64,000 nucleotides of DNA from Anseranas semipalmata (lineage: Eukaryota > Chordata > Aves > Anseriformes > Anseranatidae): assembly GCA_013399115.1 (NCBI GenBank), contig VXAA01006478.1:1-64000 (forward strand). The letters are read 5' to 3'. Position numbers and translations under genes: made by a program. The notes beneath the pieces are model-generated. The model did no database searches. It saw nothing but the letters and a program-made list of their open reading frames with translations, and was not told where the DNA came from. How positions within the stretch are numbered: the stretch's first letter is position 1; the number at the start of each line of letters is the position of its first letter. This document shows positions 1 through 14,210 of the stretch, piece by piece.

Positions 1-235
1 GTCTGCTTTCCCAATATCCAGGGCTGAAGTTTTGACGGCAGTTTTCCTTCTGTCACCATAAATTTTAAACTCAATCACTTCGTGGTCACTATGGCCGAGA
101 CGGCCACCAATCGCCACATCCCCCACAAGACCCTCTCTGTTCTCCAGCAGCAGATCTAGGAGGGCACCTTTCCTAGTTGGCTTCCTTAGCACCTGCACCA
201 AGAAGTTATCATCTAGGTGCTTAAGAACATCCTGG
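1..235 (-). mobile_element. CR1 LINE, ORF2 endonuclease C-terminal part, 5'-truncated
   Basis: Read on the minus strand, this segment is an open frame containing KGALLDLLLENREGLVGD, then GRLGHSDHEVIEFKI and ending near SALDIGK. The SDHE motif is the conserved end of the CR1 apurinic-type endonuclease domain, which nicks target DNA during retrotransposition. The element enters from the left edge (its downstream part is outside) and stops at about 235, where similarity ends; this is the usual 5' truncation. No stop codon is seen in the piece, which suggests a fairly young copy. Family assignment beyond CR1 is not attempted. Confidence 0.9.
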
Positions 236-3200
236 TAGAACAAGAAGAAAAGTTAAAGCAAGATACAAACTTGCTGAACAGAAAATGTTTCTCTAAGACA
301 ACACAGAATCACTCTTTGGACCTGTCTAAAATGACCTCTTAGACTAGTTTCGTTCACTGACCAGTGAAAATATAGCAGTTTAGGCTGACTGAGGATCGGT
401 TGTTCTCTGCTGTCAGTTTTGTCTGCATAGAACCTGGGACCTCAGTAACTAAGTGACTTGTAAGTCATAAATTATATAATTTAAGAAATTCCTTTTCCAA
501 TATAACTTAATTTTTAAAGAAATTGACTTAAATCATGTTAGGTGAAATTTAGCTGGCTATGGGTGGCCATAAGTGCATTCTGTTTGCTCAAATGCTGGGA
601 AGGTTTTGACTTTTCAAGTTGCTCTGTTTCTTAGGAAGAACTTTGTCTGAAGGTTGTTTTTTTTTTTTCCCTTGTCTTAGTTACTAGGCAGTACAAAAAG
701 TCCAGCCTTATGTATTTATGTTTGTACAGTGTATGCATTTACATTACCTCTCTCCTACTGTGTCAGTTAGCAATACGATAATTACCGATTTTTCTCTCTG
801 CTGAATAAAATGAATTTATTTCTGCCTGCGGTATAGATTGTGTTTTGCCATATCTGTGATCCTTAACTTTTTTTGTAGGACATTTAAGTAATGTCCCACC
901 CTGAATGCTTCCTTTCCTGCTGCTAGGGGAAGAGGAAGGAGTTGACAGTTTACACACAAGGCCTCCTCGGTCCCTAGAGAAGTTATATCCTGCTTGGTCT
1001 GGCTTTTTTCTAAGCACAGATTCCTGATTTATATTAAGATACTTCTCATTGTTATTACTACACCAAAGAAACCGTTATTTATTTGAATACATAATAGGTG
1101 TGTAAGGCTGTAGTTGTTAGAAATAAGTAACTACAGGGTGATTTCTCAGGGAAGTTTGGTTTGCTTTTTTTGAAAATATGTGTCAAGAAAGGCTTTAAAT
1201 TCACTTTGATGATAGTTTTTTTTTTTTGTTTTTTTTTTTTTAGTCTTGGATAGCCATTGTTGTAAAGCTATAATAGCCATTACTATTATGTGCCACTGCC
1301 TGATAGCACTGTAATGTATTTAACTTTGAAACCCTGTAAAATAGACTGTATTAGTTTTAAATGTTAGGATTTTCTGTTTCAGTAATGTTATTGCAAGTTT
1401 TGACTGCAGTAGTTAAGCTCAATTTGACTCAATTTTTTAGGACTGTTAGATCTCTTAGGTTTAGAAATTTAGTTCAGAAGGTTTTTGCTGAATCATATGA
1501 ATCTGAAACAGTGATTTAGTGGTACATAAATGCTCTGTTTATGCTTTATAAAGCAGTTAAAGTGCTATGGAAGATGTGGGCCTGCCCTTGAGATGGAACA
1601 AGAAGTATGAGGGTAACCTGAAAATCACTTTAAATAAGGGTTAAAAATACTTTCTGAGCTTTGATGAAATCATTGTGCAGTCTTTTCTATCTTCTGAAGT
1701 AAAACAGTGCACTCAGAAATTCAGAAATCCAAAACTGCCAGCTCTGGAGTTCAAAATATACAATGGGAATGAAACATTACTATCTTTAGGCTTGATGTGG
1801 GAGGCATTCTTTGAATATTTGCATCTTAATTTTGAAGATGTTGAATACCTTAAAGATAAACAGATTTCTATGCCCAGCACTTTTGAGATCTGTAGGTGAA
1901 AAGAAAGTTGCTCTTCATATGGATATTAAGTGATAGTGTCAGTAAAATAGGCCAAAAAAAGGAAAAAATATTACTGAATTCAAATGGATTTTGAAGTAGT
2001 TCTGTTTTTTTTCCAGCATATTGGAACAATTTTCTCAATAAAAATCATGACAGGGCATGTGAAGTGAATGATAGTATAAGGGTGTGAGAATAATTACCGC
2101 TTCATTACTTCGTTATTATGAAGTCCTTTCTTTATAGAGGAAAAAAAAAAAGGCTTTTCAGAATAAAATTTTCTCACTGTCTTTGGTCCTCATCTTTAAA
2201 ATACTTACAATTTCTCTGCATCTAGAGCCCAGACCTTATGTCTGGGCTGGCTTTCATTGCTCTAGCAGAGGAGTAAGTACACGCTATAAGTATCAGCTCA
2301 ATCTAACCCATTTCCAGATGTCTGCTGCCACCATTTGCTGATGGAGTGTCCTTCAGTCTGTTACATCTGTAGGGAAAGTTCACATAGCTCTCCCAGTTTT
2401 GATTTTTAATTCATTATCCTGTGAGAAAAGCCCCAAATAAATAAATGGGTAAATAAATAAACCAGCCTGACAATTTCATGTACTTCTCCCTCACTTTTGG
2501 TTAGACATGTAGTTCCATGTATCACCATCCCTGGACCTGGCAGCCCTGCTGCCCTTTGCAGGCTTCCTGGTCCTCTTCATCTCCACTGTGCTGCACCTCC
2601 TACGTTCTGTGCAGCTCCACTTGGCTACCTCTTCTTTGTCAGCAACCACTTAAACTCTAGGAAAATGCATACCATTTTGGAGCTGTTCCACATTCCTGAA
2701 GATTACCTTGCTCGTGGACAGCCTTTCTCAGAGGAGACACCGCTCCTCTGGCCTGAGCTGGAGTCACAGAGCTGCTCCTAAACTGCCTACAGGAAAGGTA
2801 GAGGGGTGTCCTCTGGAGAAGACAGTAGTTTAAAAATGCCTGTGTTAATACCTTTAGTCCCTTTTGCTGACTTGACAACATATTGTTAGCAAAACAAAAA
2901 ACAAAAACAAAAACAGAAATTAAATGTTTCCACACCTTCATGTTTTAATGGGACATCTGTTGGCTATTAAGGGAAGAAAAATTGGTAGTTAGATGGTGGG
3001 GTAACAAGTTGGTGGTTTGTGTGAGGTTTAGATGTTGTTTTCTTTAGATACAACTGACAAAGAAAAATTATGGCAAAATATTCTGTGTATTTACAGCTTA
3101 CACTGATATAAAGACAATATGCTGGTATCATAAACCACAGATGTAGATATTGCTATGTAAGAACTTCTAAACTGTTAGATGTATGGCAAGTGATTAATGA

Positions 3201-5399
3201 CAAGCTTTCTGAAGAGTGAAAAAACATGCTCAACTACATATATTCATGCACAAAGTTAGAGTATATAATATTTTGAGTGCTGCGAACATAAACACTAAGC
3301 AGTTTTGGAAAAAAAAATCATTTATACTCTTAAGGTTAATTTAGCATTAATTACTTGAGGAGGTAAGCTGTTTTTTGTGGAATTAACAGATGCTGAAATG
3401 CAAGAGTTCAATTACATTTAATTTGTAGAGAGTAAGAGACATGAAAGGCTCTAGACGTATATGTGCTTTTATTTTGCTGGGAGTGATATATTGATCTTTT
3501 CTATTCACACTGCTGTGTCTGAAGGTGATCTTGTCTGAAAGGCTCTAGTTTAGGTAGGGTCATCGTGAGCAAAATCTGCTCAAAATGGACTGGTAGTGTT
3601 GGCCCCAGTCTATCTTCTCTTTCTACTTAGTGGAGGGATTCTCCCCAGTAATGTAAACTTGTTTTGTTGTTCAAAACACTGTTTAGGTATATCAGAATTG
3701 TTGTAGCCAAAGGCTGCTAGTTTTGGCTCGGAATAGCAGCTGTACTTTTTGCATAGGTAAACAAATTGGAAAGGAAGATTTTATTTATCTTGCTTTTTGA
3801 TTATTTTACATTAAAATCATTAATGCAGTGTTTCTCTGGAATGTTTAGCAAAGGAATTTAATCAATACAGATTAAAATGACACATTTTTGTTGTTTTAAA
3901 CATAGTGTGGGGACTCGTGTGATTTCTCTTTAAAAAGTAAGATCCTGTAATTAAATCTTTAGACTCAACAGGCACTGTGTCATGTTGGCATATTGCCTTG
4001 TCTTAATTTCCTTGGAAGACTAAAAGCCAAGTGTCTCAGCTACTGGTGAAATGTTAAGATCCCAGCATGAGACACACTCTAAAATGTCTTAGTGTGATTA
4101 TGAAATGGCCCTATTTTATAATATAAGTACAATAAAATAATGCATGTATTGTAACACTGTGAAAAGGATGTGGAAAATTAAAATGATGTAAGCTAAGCTC
4201 TTAATTATTTTGTTTTCTAGATTTTAGGTGTTGTTTGAAATTAAGACGAACTAAATGACATGTAAAGTAATTCTGAATCAGTGTTTAGATACAGAAGAAG
4301 TCATAAAATACAAGTACTAGGAGAAGCTATAGCAAGCAGTTGCCATCTCTTTATTAATTTTCTTTTTTCCTTATGAGGACTGAGTGCTGCTGTATGTATG
4401 GCCCAGACAATGTACCACTAGGGACATTTTTCTTCCCCATTCCTTTTTGCAGTAAGAGTTAAATCTTAAAAAAATGATTTTTAGTATCCCATTAAATCTC
4501 AGAAACTAAACTAAATCAGAAGACAAAAAGGGTGTAGTGGATCAAGGAATGGAGAGGAACTTGAAGAAGGCAGGGAAACAACCAATTTATTGAAGAGAAA
4601 AGAAAAAGAAATGAGAACAGAATAAGCAAAAGCAGAAAAAGTGGATTTTGCAGGTGCTGTCTTGAAAATCTTGAGGGGAAAAGCAAGGAAAAGAAAAGGT
4701 GCAGTTGTACAATTGGCCCTACCCAAGAGGTCATTCAACATGACGTGAAATGCCATATGGCGTGGGGCCCTTATCCTGGAAACACACGCGTCACATTCAT
4801 GAGTGGTCGTGCTGAAGCCGTTAAAAAATCGCTCGTCAATAGCTATAAGCTCATATATATTATGTGTCTGTCGTCAAACTATTAAGGAAAGTCTACTCCT
4901 CTGCAGAGAAGGTTTGAGGACTGATCCTGTAAGGATTTTTATCAAATGGGAAACTTATCTCTTATGCATTTTATTCACCTCAGAAGGTGTTTGCTTACAG
5001 TTTTGCAGATGCACACCTTGAATTACTTAGAGTGATTTGATTAAAAAAAAAAACTAAATACAGTAAGAATGAGTTAAATTAGCTACAGTCCAAAATATGT
5101 TACATGGAAAAAATTGATGATTTTGAGTTAAGCCTTAATATAATCTCTTTAACATAAACTAATATTTACATTCTGCTCACTGAAAAAGTTGTTGCATTTT
5201 TTAAAGGTGAGTAATGATGAATGTTAAGGATGTGACAGGGACAGTCACTGGACCTCCATAAATTTGGTACTTCAGGTATTTTATTTGTCAGACTTCTGAT
5301 ATTTCCCTCATTGAGAAATCCCTCAGCTTAAAGAACATCCAAAGTGTACAAAATAAACCAAACAATAAAAGCCCAGACATGGGGTTTTATTAAGCAGAC

Positions 5400-6360
5400 C
5401 TAACGTCAAAATAATAGAACAAATGAATAGAGTAACTCGTCAGCAAGCGCGTGGAAAACACTCCTTACAAGGAGTCAGTTCATCGCTAGGAATATTCTGC
5501 CGGAGGAAGTGATGTGAGCATCATTGCTTTTGGGTCACTCGCGAGCAGAGCGGATGACGCGCTCAGAAGTGCACTATAAGGTGGTGTAATGGTGTTGCGT
5601 TAGGGCAGCTGACCCGGTGTTCCTTCTCCGTCCAGAAACTATGTGGTTTCAATCGTACAGCAGGCTCTGCTCCTGGTTACTTGCGTATCGTTGTTCTTTA
5701 TATTAATGTGCTTCTCCTTTATTCAGGAAGTGTCTAATGGCATTTGGGGGAGGGGAAACTCATTAGCTTCCTTCCTGAGCAATATAATTTTTATTTCCTG
5801 TTGTAACAGTGGCCTCAGCCAAAACCAACAATGTAAAAGTAGGGGGGAAGGGTTGTCTGTGCAAAACATTTTCCTGTCTGAAGCAAGATGTTGGTTACAG
5901 GAAAAATTTGAGACAAACAAGCAGCTTTACAGTGTCCTTTGTGCACGATACTTTTGAACTTTATGTCCCTCGTTGCAATTTTTTTTCCCCCATAATTAGG
6001 AGGACTGGGGCAAATCGGAACCATACCAAGCAGTCCATGTGCCTTTCCCTTCCTCTCCATCGCTCCGAGAAGGCTTCGCCACCTTCCCCTGCCCCGGGCT
6101 AGCCTCCGGAGGCAGCCATCACGCACGAGCCTCCCTCCGGCCTCCGGGTGCGGGGCCTGGGCTCTGGCGGGCAGCAGGGCTCCGTGCCTGAGCCACATCC
6201 GCTGTGGCCACGGGTGATTCAGCCGCAGGCGACGAGCAGGACCGCAGGGCTGGGGTTTCAGACAGGCTCCTGGCCAGCACACGGCCTCCTCGGGTGTGCT
6301 GAGGCGCAAGTTAGGTGTGAAAATGTGGAGCGGCCTACCCGCAGTGTCTGGTAATTGTCT
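5400..6360. promoter_or_regulatory. CpG-enriched intronic stretch, possible regulatory element
   Basis: Within AT-rich DNA this stretch has clusters of CpG (5440-5640 and 6060-6360), with ctcgcgagcagagcggatgacg-type sequence and a cactataagg at 5571-5580. The GC-rich second half creates long ORFs on both strands by lack of stops. An intronic enhancer or alternative promoter is possible, but the sequence alone does not show either. Confidence 0.3.
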
Positions 6361-6742
6361 CGGCACTGTCACAGCAAAACCACTTTCTATTTTGGATTTT
6401 AAAACCCTTCTTTTCCTGAAAATAACCCATATACTTGGAGCGCATGACAAATATTACAGGAAACAAGCACCAGTAGTGTTGAGGATAGCTGAGGATGAGA
6501 GGTTTTTAAAAATGGTTACACTGAGTCAAGCAATAAAATGCGAACTGTTTTTTTTATGGTGCCTTATCAAGAGTGCGTATATCATTGTCATGCTAAAATT
6601 GCACTCTGTTCTGTGCGTAAAGGAGGATTTAAAAAATAATTGGAAGGCTGTATAAGTTCATTGCTGTGGCTGATAAAAATTGTGACAATGTTACCTCAGC
6701 CTGAGAAGTGAACCCTTTTGTCCAAGATTCATCTTCATCTCC

Positions 6743-6767
6743 TGTGATTCCGTGATTCTGTGATTTT
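6743..6767 (+). repeat. Degenerate gtgattc tandem, possible CR1 tail
   Basis: Three near-copies of gtgattc/t in a row resemble the 3' tail of CR1 elements on the plus strand. The upstream sequence matches CR1 only weakly, so this may be an old tail or a simple repeat. Confidence 0.35.
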
Positions 6768-8630
6768 GTTTTAAAAAAGTAGTGAATTGAGTGATTAGGA
6801 AGTAAGGAAAACAGCCTTTATTGCATGTAATTTTGGTTAGCAAAATACGAATGAGAATAATAATCACAGAGGATGAGAAAACAGACTCCGGAAAGTCACT
6901 GGAGCCTTACTGCAGACCCAGTTCGCAGTTAGAGTTCCCTAGCTAACTTCATGGAAGAAACCTACACTGGTGCCTTGCGTCACTGGGGAGAGCTCTTCGC
7001 AAGGGCAACTAAACACGGTAGCTTTTCATTTTTCATGAGCTAAGGGGAATGAAGGACTTCAGGCATGCAGGGTAGCAGCTTTATCTTTGCCAAAATAATT
7101 TGTGAAAGAACTGATGTAACGGTCCCAGAAATCTTTGTCCTTTTCCTTCCATCTACTCTTGCTGCGTAAAGATGGGGTGGCTAGGGTGTATTAAACAGTT
7201 AAATGAAGTTTTTCTTTGCGACTTCCCTGTTACCTGGCACGGCTCGGTTTTGTCAGCTTTGGTGCCAGACATGAACATCCCTCCGTGGGAGCTGACTGGG
7301 GCCGGTGGAGACCCTCTGCCCACAGAGGTTCATGAGCAAAGAGCCGATCTCCCCTGAGCAAGAAGCCCGCAGTTGTCTCCAGGGATCTGAAGGCTTAGGA
7401 GTGGCAGCAAAGAAGTGACAGGATAGATGAGCTTTAAAGTTCTGTGTCTTGGCTGTTGCTCAGGGGAAATCCCAATAAATGTTGCGTTTCCCTCATTCCA
7501 TTAACAAAATGCCACTTGGATGTAAACCTGATGATATCTGGCTGCTCAGCTGCTGTCTTCTACAAGTGGGTCTTATGTTGTCGAGCTTCCCCAGTTTAAG
7601 ATTCAAAGAAGAATGTCAGCTCTCCAGTACTTTATTGATGTGAATCTTATCAGCAGATAGCGAGAGCTGTATAATTTCCCATCAAAAGCCCGTATCACCA
7701 CTGCCAGCTTCCCCAGCATAATATAGGCTATTTACCTGATAGTAGGGGGCACAGCAAGAGTGCTGGTTTGCTTTAGCAATTTGCAGCTTGTATTATGCCC
7801 CCGTAGCACAGCACTTTGGGACCAGCCAGCTCTCTATAATTAACCAGCACGGCTGGTAAATTGTTAGGTTTGCTCTGTCAGAATGAGGAGAAATGGTATA
7901 GGAGGATATGCTGTAGCCAGGAGGATGGGAGGGAAAATAATGCCTCTGAGTGTCGTCGTTTAGGTGGTTTAGGACGGAGAGCAGGCTCTGGTTTTGTGCG
8001 TTGTTTTTTGTTGTTGTTGCTGTTGAGGACTATTGAGTGCTGTGCTTTGGACTGAGGTACTTGGCTGCCCCAGAAGAGACCTGGGTCTGCAGCGGGGAGC
8101 CCTTTCTCAGCAGAGGAGGAAGGCCAGCAACCGCATCTTCAGACAGGCAGCACATGGTGGACATTGTCGCTGTTGCCAGCCCGGACATTGCGTGGTTCTG
8201 AGGCTGCTGCAGTTTCACCTGGGCTTAAACCAGCTATTAACAGCGTCATGAAACGGGCGGTGTCAAGGCGACATGTGGGTGACCAGCTGCTCTTCTCCGC
8301 TTTAGATCGTTTTCTTCAAGGAGCAGACCTGAACTGGATCTGTCCGTATGTTCCTTCCTGCAAGCTTCTCTCTGTTGGGTGAGAGGAGGAAGCCAGCTTT
8401 TCATACGGAGTGAAATATGGATTATTCCAACCAACAATCACATTTATCACTAGTCTTTTATATTAGCCAGTATGCTGTCCTGAAGTGAAGCTGACCATCA
8501 TGGTTAAGTTTGTACTCGCATGCTTCATTAGGGAGCTTGGGAGGAACACGCTCATTTTTGTTTTGGATCAGTGTGGCGGTGTGGAGAAAGGGCCACACCA
8601 ATGCTTGTGTGGATGTCACTTAAAAATGTT

Positions 8631-8673
8631 AATAAACCAAGCAGGAATAAACCAAGCAATAACAAACCAAGCA
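8631..8673 (+). repeat. 15-base tandem repeat, three copies
   Basis: Three copies of a 15-base unit with core aaaccaagca lie end to end, directly before a CR1 3' end. The first two units share aataaaccaagca exactly. Confidence 0.85.
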
Positions 8674-8675
8674 CC

Positions 8676-8851
8676 ACTTCCACCCCAGGGAAGACGCCAT
8701 CCTTGGAGGTCTTTGAGAGACGTGTGGATGTGGCGCTTAGGGACATGGCTTGGTGATGGACTTGTATTGTTAGGTGGTGGTTGGACTTGATGATCTTATG
8801 GGTCTTTTCCAATCTCAATGATTCCAACCTGAATCATTCTGTGATTCTACG
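8676..8851 (+). mobile_element. CR1 LINE 3' end
   Basis: The segment contains the characteristic CR1 3' end: a cttggaggtctttgagag stretch, a gcttagggacatggctt stretch, ggttggacttgatgatctta, gggtcttttccaat, and the short ATTC-type tail repeats (gaatcattctgtgattcta). It has no coding capacity. A 15-base tandem repeat lies directly upstream. Confidence 0.85.
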
Positions 8852-11800
8852 AACCTACATAAAGATTAATCTTTATGATGATCTAAGAATCTACATTAAG
8901 GTTTTAAAAGTACACTTCAGAGCTTTACTAGCTAGTTCCCTTAAAAGACTCTGGTGCTCGTTGTCCCAGCTATGGATTCTCAGTCACCACAGGGTGTAAA
9001 GTAATTGGTTCCCCGAGGAGCAGTAACCAGAGAGAACCACCTGGGTGCCCGGCACCCCGCAGCATGGCTGGGGCACCCGGCGTGCTCACGTGCAGCAGAA
9101 CCTGGGGCTCCAGCCGCTGCGGCCCTTTGGTCCCGCTCGGGTGTGCCCGGCACTAACAACTCAATTTTCTCACATTTGCGCCGTGCTTGTCTCCCAGAGA
9201 TAGGGGAGGTTTCGGTCTTGTTTGTTTTTAGCAACCCCTTTGTGTTTAACTTCTGGGACACTGTAATTTTGCCTGGCTTTTTTGGTAGGGCGGCAGAAGA
9301 ATGACTGGGATGCAAACCCACTGCGGGGATGAACCTGCTGAGAATGCAAGTTGCTTCTGATGCCGTGCCAGTTTTACAGCGTGCATGTAGCAGGACGAGG
9401 CTTTTTGGAGGACAGTAAACAAAAATGGGTTGACAGTCTTATTTTTCTTTAGTAATTTTAGTTCCAAATGCTACTGGTCTTCAATTTCAGAAAGGATTTT
9501 TTTGGTCTGTTTTTTGTTTTTCTGCTGTCCTTCAAGCATGGGACTGATATCTCTTGCTCGAATTCTGGTACCTCATGGGGTAGGGTGGCACGTTGGACTC
9601 CTGTGACTGTTAAATTATCTGGGATAATTACTTTAGAGCAAGCAACTGTCAGTACAAAAATGTTAAATCTTCATAGGCACAGGACTTAATTCTGTTTTAA
9701 CACTCAGAGGTGTGAAAACTCAGTGCTCAAAAAGTTACATTTATCCAAAGACAGATTTTCACGTAACATGATAGAAATCAGATATTTTATAGGCTAGCTT
9801 TGAATGACTTGTCACTTTATCATATTTTTCTTCAAATTCACAAGATTTTTCCCAGACTCTAATGTTAAGAATTAAACATTCTAGCTGTGCTTGAACACCC
9901 AAGTTACAGACAGGTGTCTCAAAAATCTTACCTAGCGGACTCTATTTTATTATAAACGTTGCACACCATACATTGTATGCAATGTTTCAGTTACGCAAAA
10001 AATGCTTGAACACATAGAACATTCTCAGAAAGGTTAACTTCTGCATTGGTAGGGCTGGTCTCCCTGCGCATCCTTGTTAGTTGCTGGAAAAAAATACACT
10101 CCTCCAGAGGATGACTCAGAGCAGCTTTCTTGTTGTGCAGGCTGTAGAGGGAGCCTCACTGGGCTAGTTAGTCTTGCATGGCAGGGAGGTATTCGTAAAA
10201 GCTTTATTCAGTGTTACATGTAAATTGAGATATTCCAGCATATATCTTTAATTTTCAGGTGCCTTTTATTGTCCTGAAAATGTTGGCCTTGTGCTGATGT
10301 TTCTGCTTGTGAAATTAACTTCAGGAAGTTTAGGGAACAGTCTCACTCAAGGAAAAAAAAAAGCAAAATCTCTTTAAAAGAGAAATAATATTGCTTTTTT
10401 TTTTTTTTTTAATTCTAGACTCTCAGTGTCTTAAAATTACCATACTTGTCATGGAATTAAGCATTTATTTTTCAATACCCATATACGTGAGAAATACCAC
10501 TGATTTTTAAGTCACAAAATTCAGGCTAGAGACTCTGAAGAAAAGTATGTCCCGTGTTATATACAACTAACTCTATCAAGAGTGGAGCTGATGTTCAAAA
10601 AAAAAACCCAAGTGGCTTCTTTAGTATGTTCTGTCTGTGAAAATTTGCTGTCAAAATATCTGTGAAGTCACACATTTTTATGTTTTAGGACAGAGTAATA
10701 ACATTTACAACATGGTCTTGAAAAAGACAGAGATGTATCTGTGGTTAGTATTTAGTAATGGTTTTTAAAGAGTAGTTTCATGACATGAAGGCCCAGGCAA
10801 GAATACCTGAATATACTATTTCTAGAGCAAAGCAGTGATTTCTTCATGATGTAAACTCTGCAGTTCAGGTCCTTCTGAAATAGCATCTCGTTTTCACTCT
10901 GTACGCTTTCCTTTTCAGCCAGCTATATACAGAGGCAAAAGTCCAGTTTGGATAGACAGGGAATTACTGAATTTGCTGCTTTTCTGCTGAAGCTGGCACA
11001 TATTGGCAGGATTGCTGAATCACTTGCAGATGACCCGCGGATAACCCCAAACCTGTCTACTTTGCATTTCATATTCGAAAGTCAGTCTTTGAACATCCTT
11101 TAATACATAATAACTCATAGCTTGTTTGTTCACTTGTGTTTCATTACTTGCAGAAAAGAGAGATGCGGAGAAACGTTAATCATTGTTAATGATTATATTC
11201 TTAAAATGGGAAAGCACTTGTGTGGAGGGCAGTGGCAGAAGGACAGGAATACAATAGTACGGCAGTCCTAAAATTTTTGGAAAACAAAATCGGTTTAAGA
11301 ATTGGATTAATGAAGTGATTTAAAGACATTGTGCCAAACAGCTTAATTACGAGAGAAAGTTAGGGTATAAGACAGGCCTGCCATACTAGCTCAATTAGCA
11401 CAATTGTACCAACTGTGAATTTTCTGTAGAGGATCAACAGAGAATAAAATGGAGCATGTTTAGAGCAGGAAGTAAAAAATGAGCAGTGCTCAGCCAGCTT
11501 TTGTGCAGTATGTCATGGCTTGAGCACAGGGATAGTTAGTTTGGGCATTACTCAAACGCATGGGAGGACTAAGCATGGCATTTCTAACACTTAGCTTTTG
11601 GTATCCATTGCTGACATGTTGGAGAGGATGCCATATGACTGGTCACCATTTAAAATTACTTGGAATAATGGCTTCAGGAGCTAGCCACATTCAACTGTGT
11701 ATTTTAAAGATGTGCAGCAACGTTTCTCTTTTCTGGGGTTGTATTATCGTGACCCCAAAACTCACTGAGAGAATACTGAGAAAAGACAATAGACGCAGTT

Positions 11801-12218
11801 TCGCGTTTCAGCAGCTTTAAATAGGAAAGCAACACTTCAATCAGCTTCGGCAGATGAATTCAGTGGAGCCCATGCACGTCCAGAGGTTCGTGGGTGTTAA
11901 GGCAGCAGGCTCGGTCTGAGGGGAGCCTGCAGGAGAGCTGGAAGCGTCACCTCTGGAAAGAAGTCCTCTCGCGGGGTGTCACCTCCTCACGTTCCTTCAG
12001 CTCTCCCCTAACGCAGCTGCCGCTGACGGCTGCGGCAATAGCACTGCGCTTTGCTGAGCATCGCTTAACTTTGGAATATTACTCTAACTGTTTTGTGTCT
12101 TCATAAATGAGTAGGAAGAGGCAAGTATCCAGCTTTTAATTTTAGTTCTGCTAAGTTTTGAAACAGAGTAGACAAAAACTTGATAGTCCTTAGCCTATTT
12201 CCTTATTTAAAACACACG

Positions 12219-12247
12219 TTATTTTTTATTTTTATTTTTATTTTTTT
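12219..12247 (+). repeat. ATTTTT repeat
   Basis: A run of ATTTTT-type units, 29 bases long. Confidence 0.8.
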
Positions 12248-13959
12248 GAAAAAAACAAGTAAACATTCTGTTGAGACCTATGTGTAATAATGATTTTAGT
12301 AACTTCCAGTGAATAATATTATTGTTTTATTATTTTAAAATAACTTTTTAACCATAATTTACAGAAATCTTTGCCTGGAAATTATGTTATAAATAATCCA
12401 AGAAGATGTAGCTAAGAGGCAGGATTGACATGTTGTCTTTGGACAAGAGTTTGAAATCCTTTTATTCATTAATAGCAAAGATTTCCTAAAAATCCTTTCT
12501 GTTAATGGTATACTTCCAAACGAATAGATAGTTTTCAGTTCTGTAATAGAATTTCGCTATCTTAGCTAAGTAGGGTGAGGACCCCGGATTTGACACTGGC
12601 AAATAGTAAAACAAACTGTAATCCTACTTAAGATATAGGGAAGCCCTGCTCATAGTGAGGTTATCTGGGGGGTGAGGTTATGCCGTAGGGAGAGAATTAC
12701 TATCTTTTAGACAGATGGTGTACCAGAGTACCCCACCTTACTGAACAGGTCTGCTGAAATAAACTGACACAAACCCAAAGTTTTTCCCCTGAAAGATTAA
12801 ATGTGATTTTTTTCTCCTGACAGCAGTTATATAACTTGGCTATTAATAGAATTATTGCTATAGTACATTATCTATTTTTTATCACTCATAACAATGCATA
12901 GAGTGGAGAAATACAGTTCCAGAGTCCAAATCAAACTGTAAGGAGCCTGCAATTTGAAAAAAAAAAAAATGGGAACTTTTGAGGAGTGTTATTACGACCC
13001 TTTACAGTTACATTTTTTTAGACTACTACTGTCATATAAATGCCTTTCTATTACAGAACAGAAGGTAAGCATTTTAGTCAAAAATGTATCCGTGAAACTA
13101 CACCAAGAATTAATTAGGTTTTGTAATTCAGATCTTTCAAATAAGGTGCTTCTATTAATCATTTGTCTTTCCAGAAAAAAAAAAAAATGATTATCATCAT
13201 TCCCTAAATTCGTTAACTTGAATAAGTAGTACTAAGTATTTATCCTTTGTCCTCAGGTTAAAACAAAACAAAATAAAACATTTTCTAAGTGTTTACCTAA
13301 AGAAGACAATGTATTTGCATCAAAAATACTTGGTAAAATGTAATAAAACATAATACGTACTTTTTGCTTGTCTTTTTCTGGTCAGTTTTTTGTTTGTTTG
13401 TGTAAAGCTGGAGAATGCATGAAATTCTGTGAAGTAGAAGGTATTCTTTAAGATAGTAACTAGTAAGTATGTAATAAGTAGTTAGTTTTGGGGTGTATTA
13501 TTCATATCCATGCTTTTCTGAGATAGCAGCCAGAATGCCCTGTTTAACTTGCAAAAAATGTTGGGAAAAGGAGGATATGAGAAAGTGACAAAAATAGAAA
13601 GTTGGCTTTTGGATTATTTTGCTGCTCATATTGCTCTTTTGATGCATCAGGGACTGGTCACAGTTAAACATGATGGCCCCAATGTCTTCTGTTCCCGTGC
13701 TTATTTACAGTTCTCTTAATCGTCATCACTGGATGTGATGAATTAAGTGATACTGATTTGGGAAGACTTTTGAGTTTCACATGCACTTGCTCGTACGTTC
13801 ATCTCAGAGCTATCTACTGACTAGCAGAGTCTTATTTACGTTTAGTAGCATTGTGCATTGTCAGTGTAGGCTTCAAGGAGATTTCTATCAAAAATTAAAC
13901 ATTTCCTGCTTTCCCTGCCAATGGTATGCAGCTGTCATCGGCACTTAAAACCTCGTACC

Positions 13960-14210
13960 AGCAGCAGTTGCCATCTCCCTGTGTTGTCCTTCCCCTCAGG
14001 CCTTGCAGGCCTCTGCCCCCATGGCGGAGTTTGTGCGCAGCTTGAGCAGGCCAAGCCGCGATGCCAGGGGGGCCGGGCCTGCTGCCCCTGCTCGCCAGGG
14101 GTCCCCTCGCCATGGATCATCACTGCACCCCCCTGCGAGCAGCAGCTGGGGGGGTCCTGGCCTGCCTCTGGGGTTCGCACCACTCCATGCAGTCACAACA
14201 GCAAGATGTA
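13960..14210. other. GC-rich islet without recognised gene
   Basis: A GC-rich block with several overlapping ORFs on both strands, which follow from few stop codons. No conserved protein or exon structure was recognised. Confidence 0.5.

Noticed and set aside
5815..6450. 211-codon minus-strand ORF
   Set aside because: It overlaps the CpG/GC-rich stretch, where stops are rare, has competing ORFs on the other strand, an Arg/Pro/Ala-rich biased composition and no recognisable domain.
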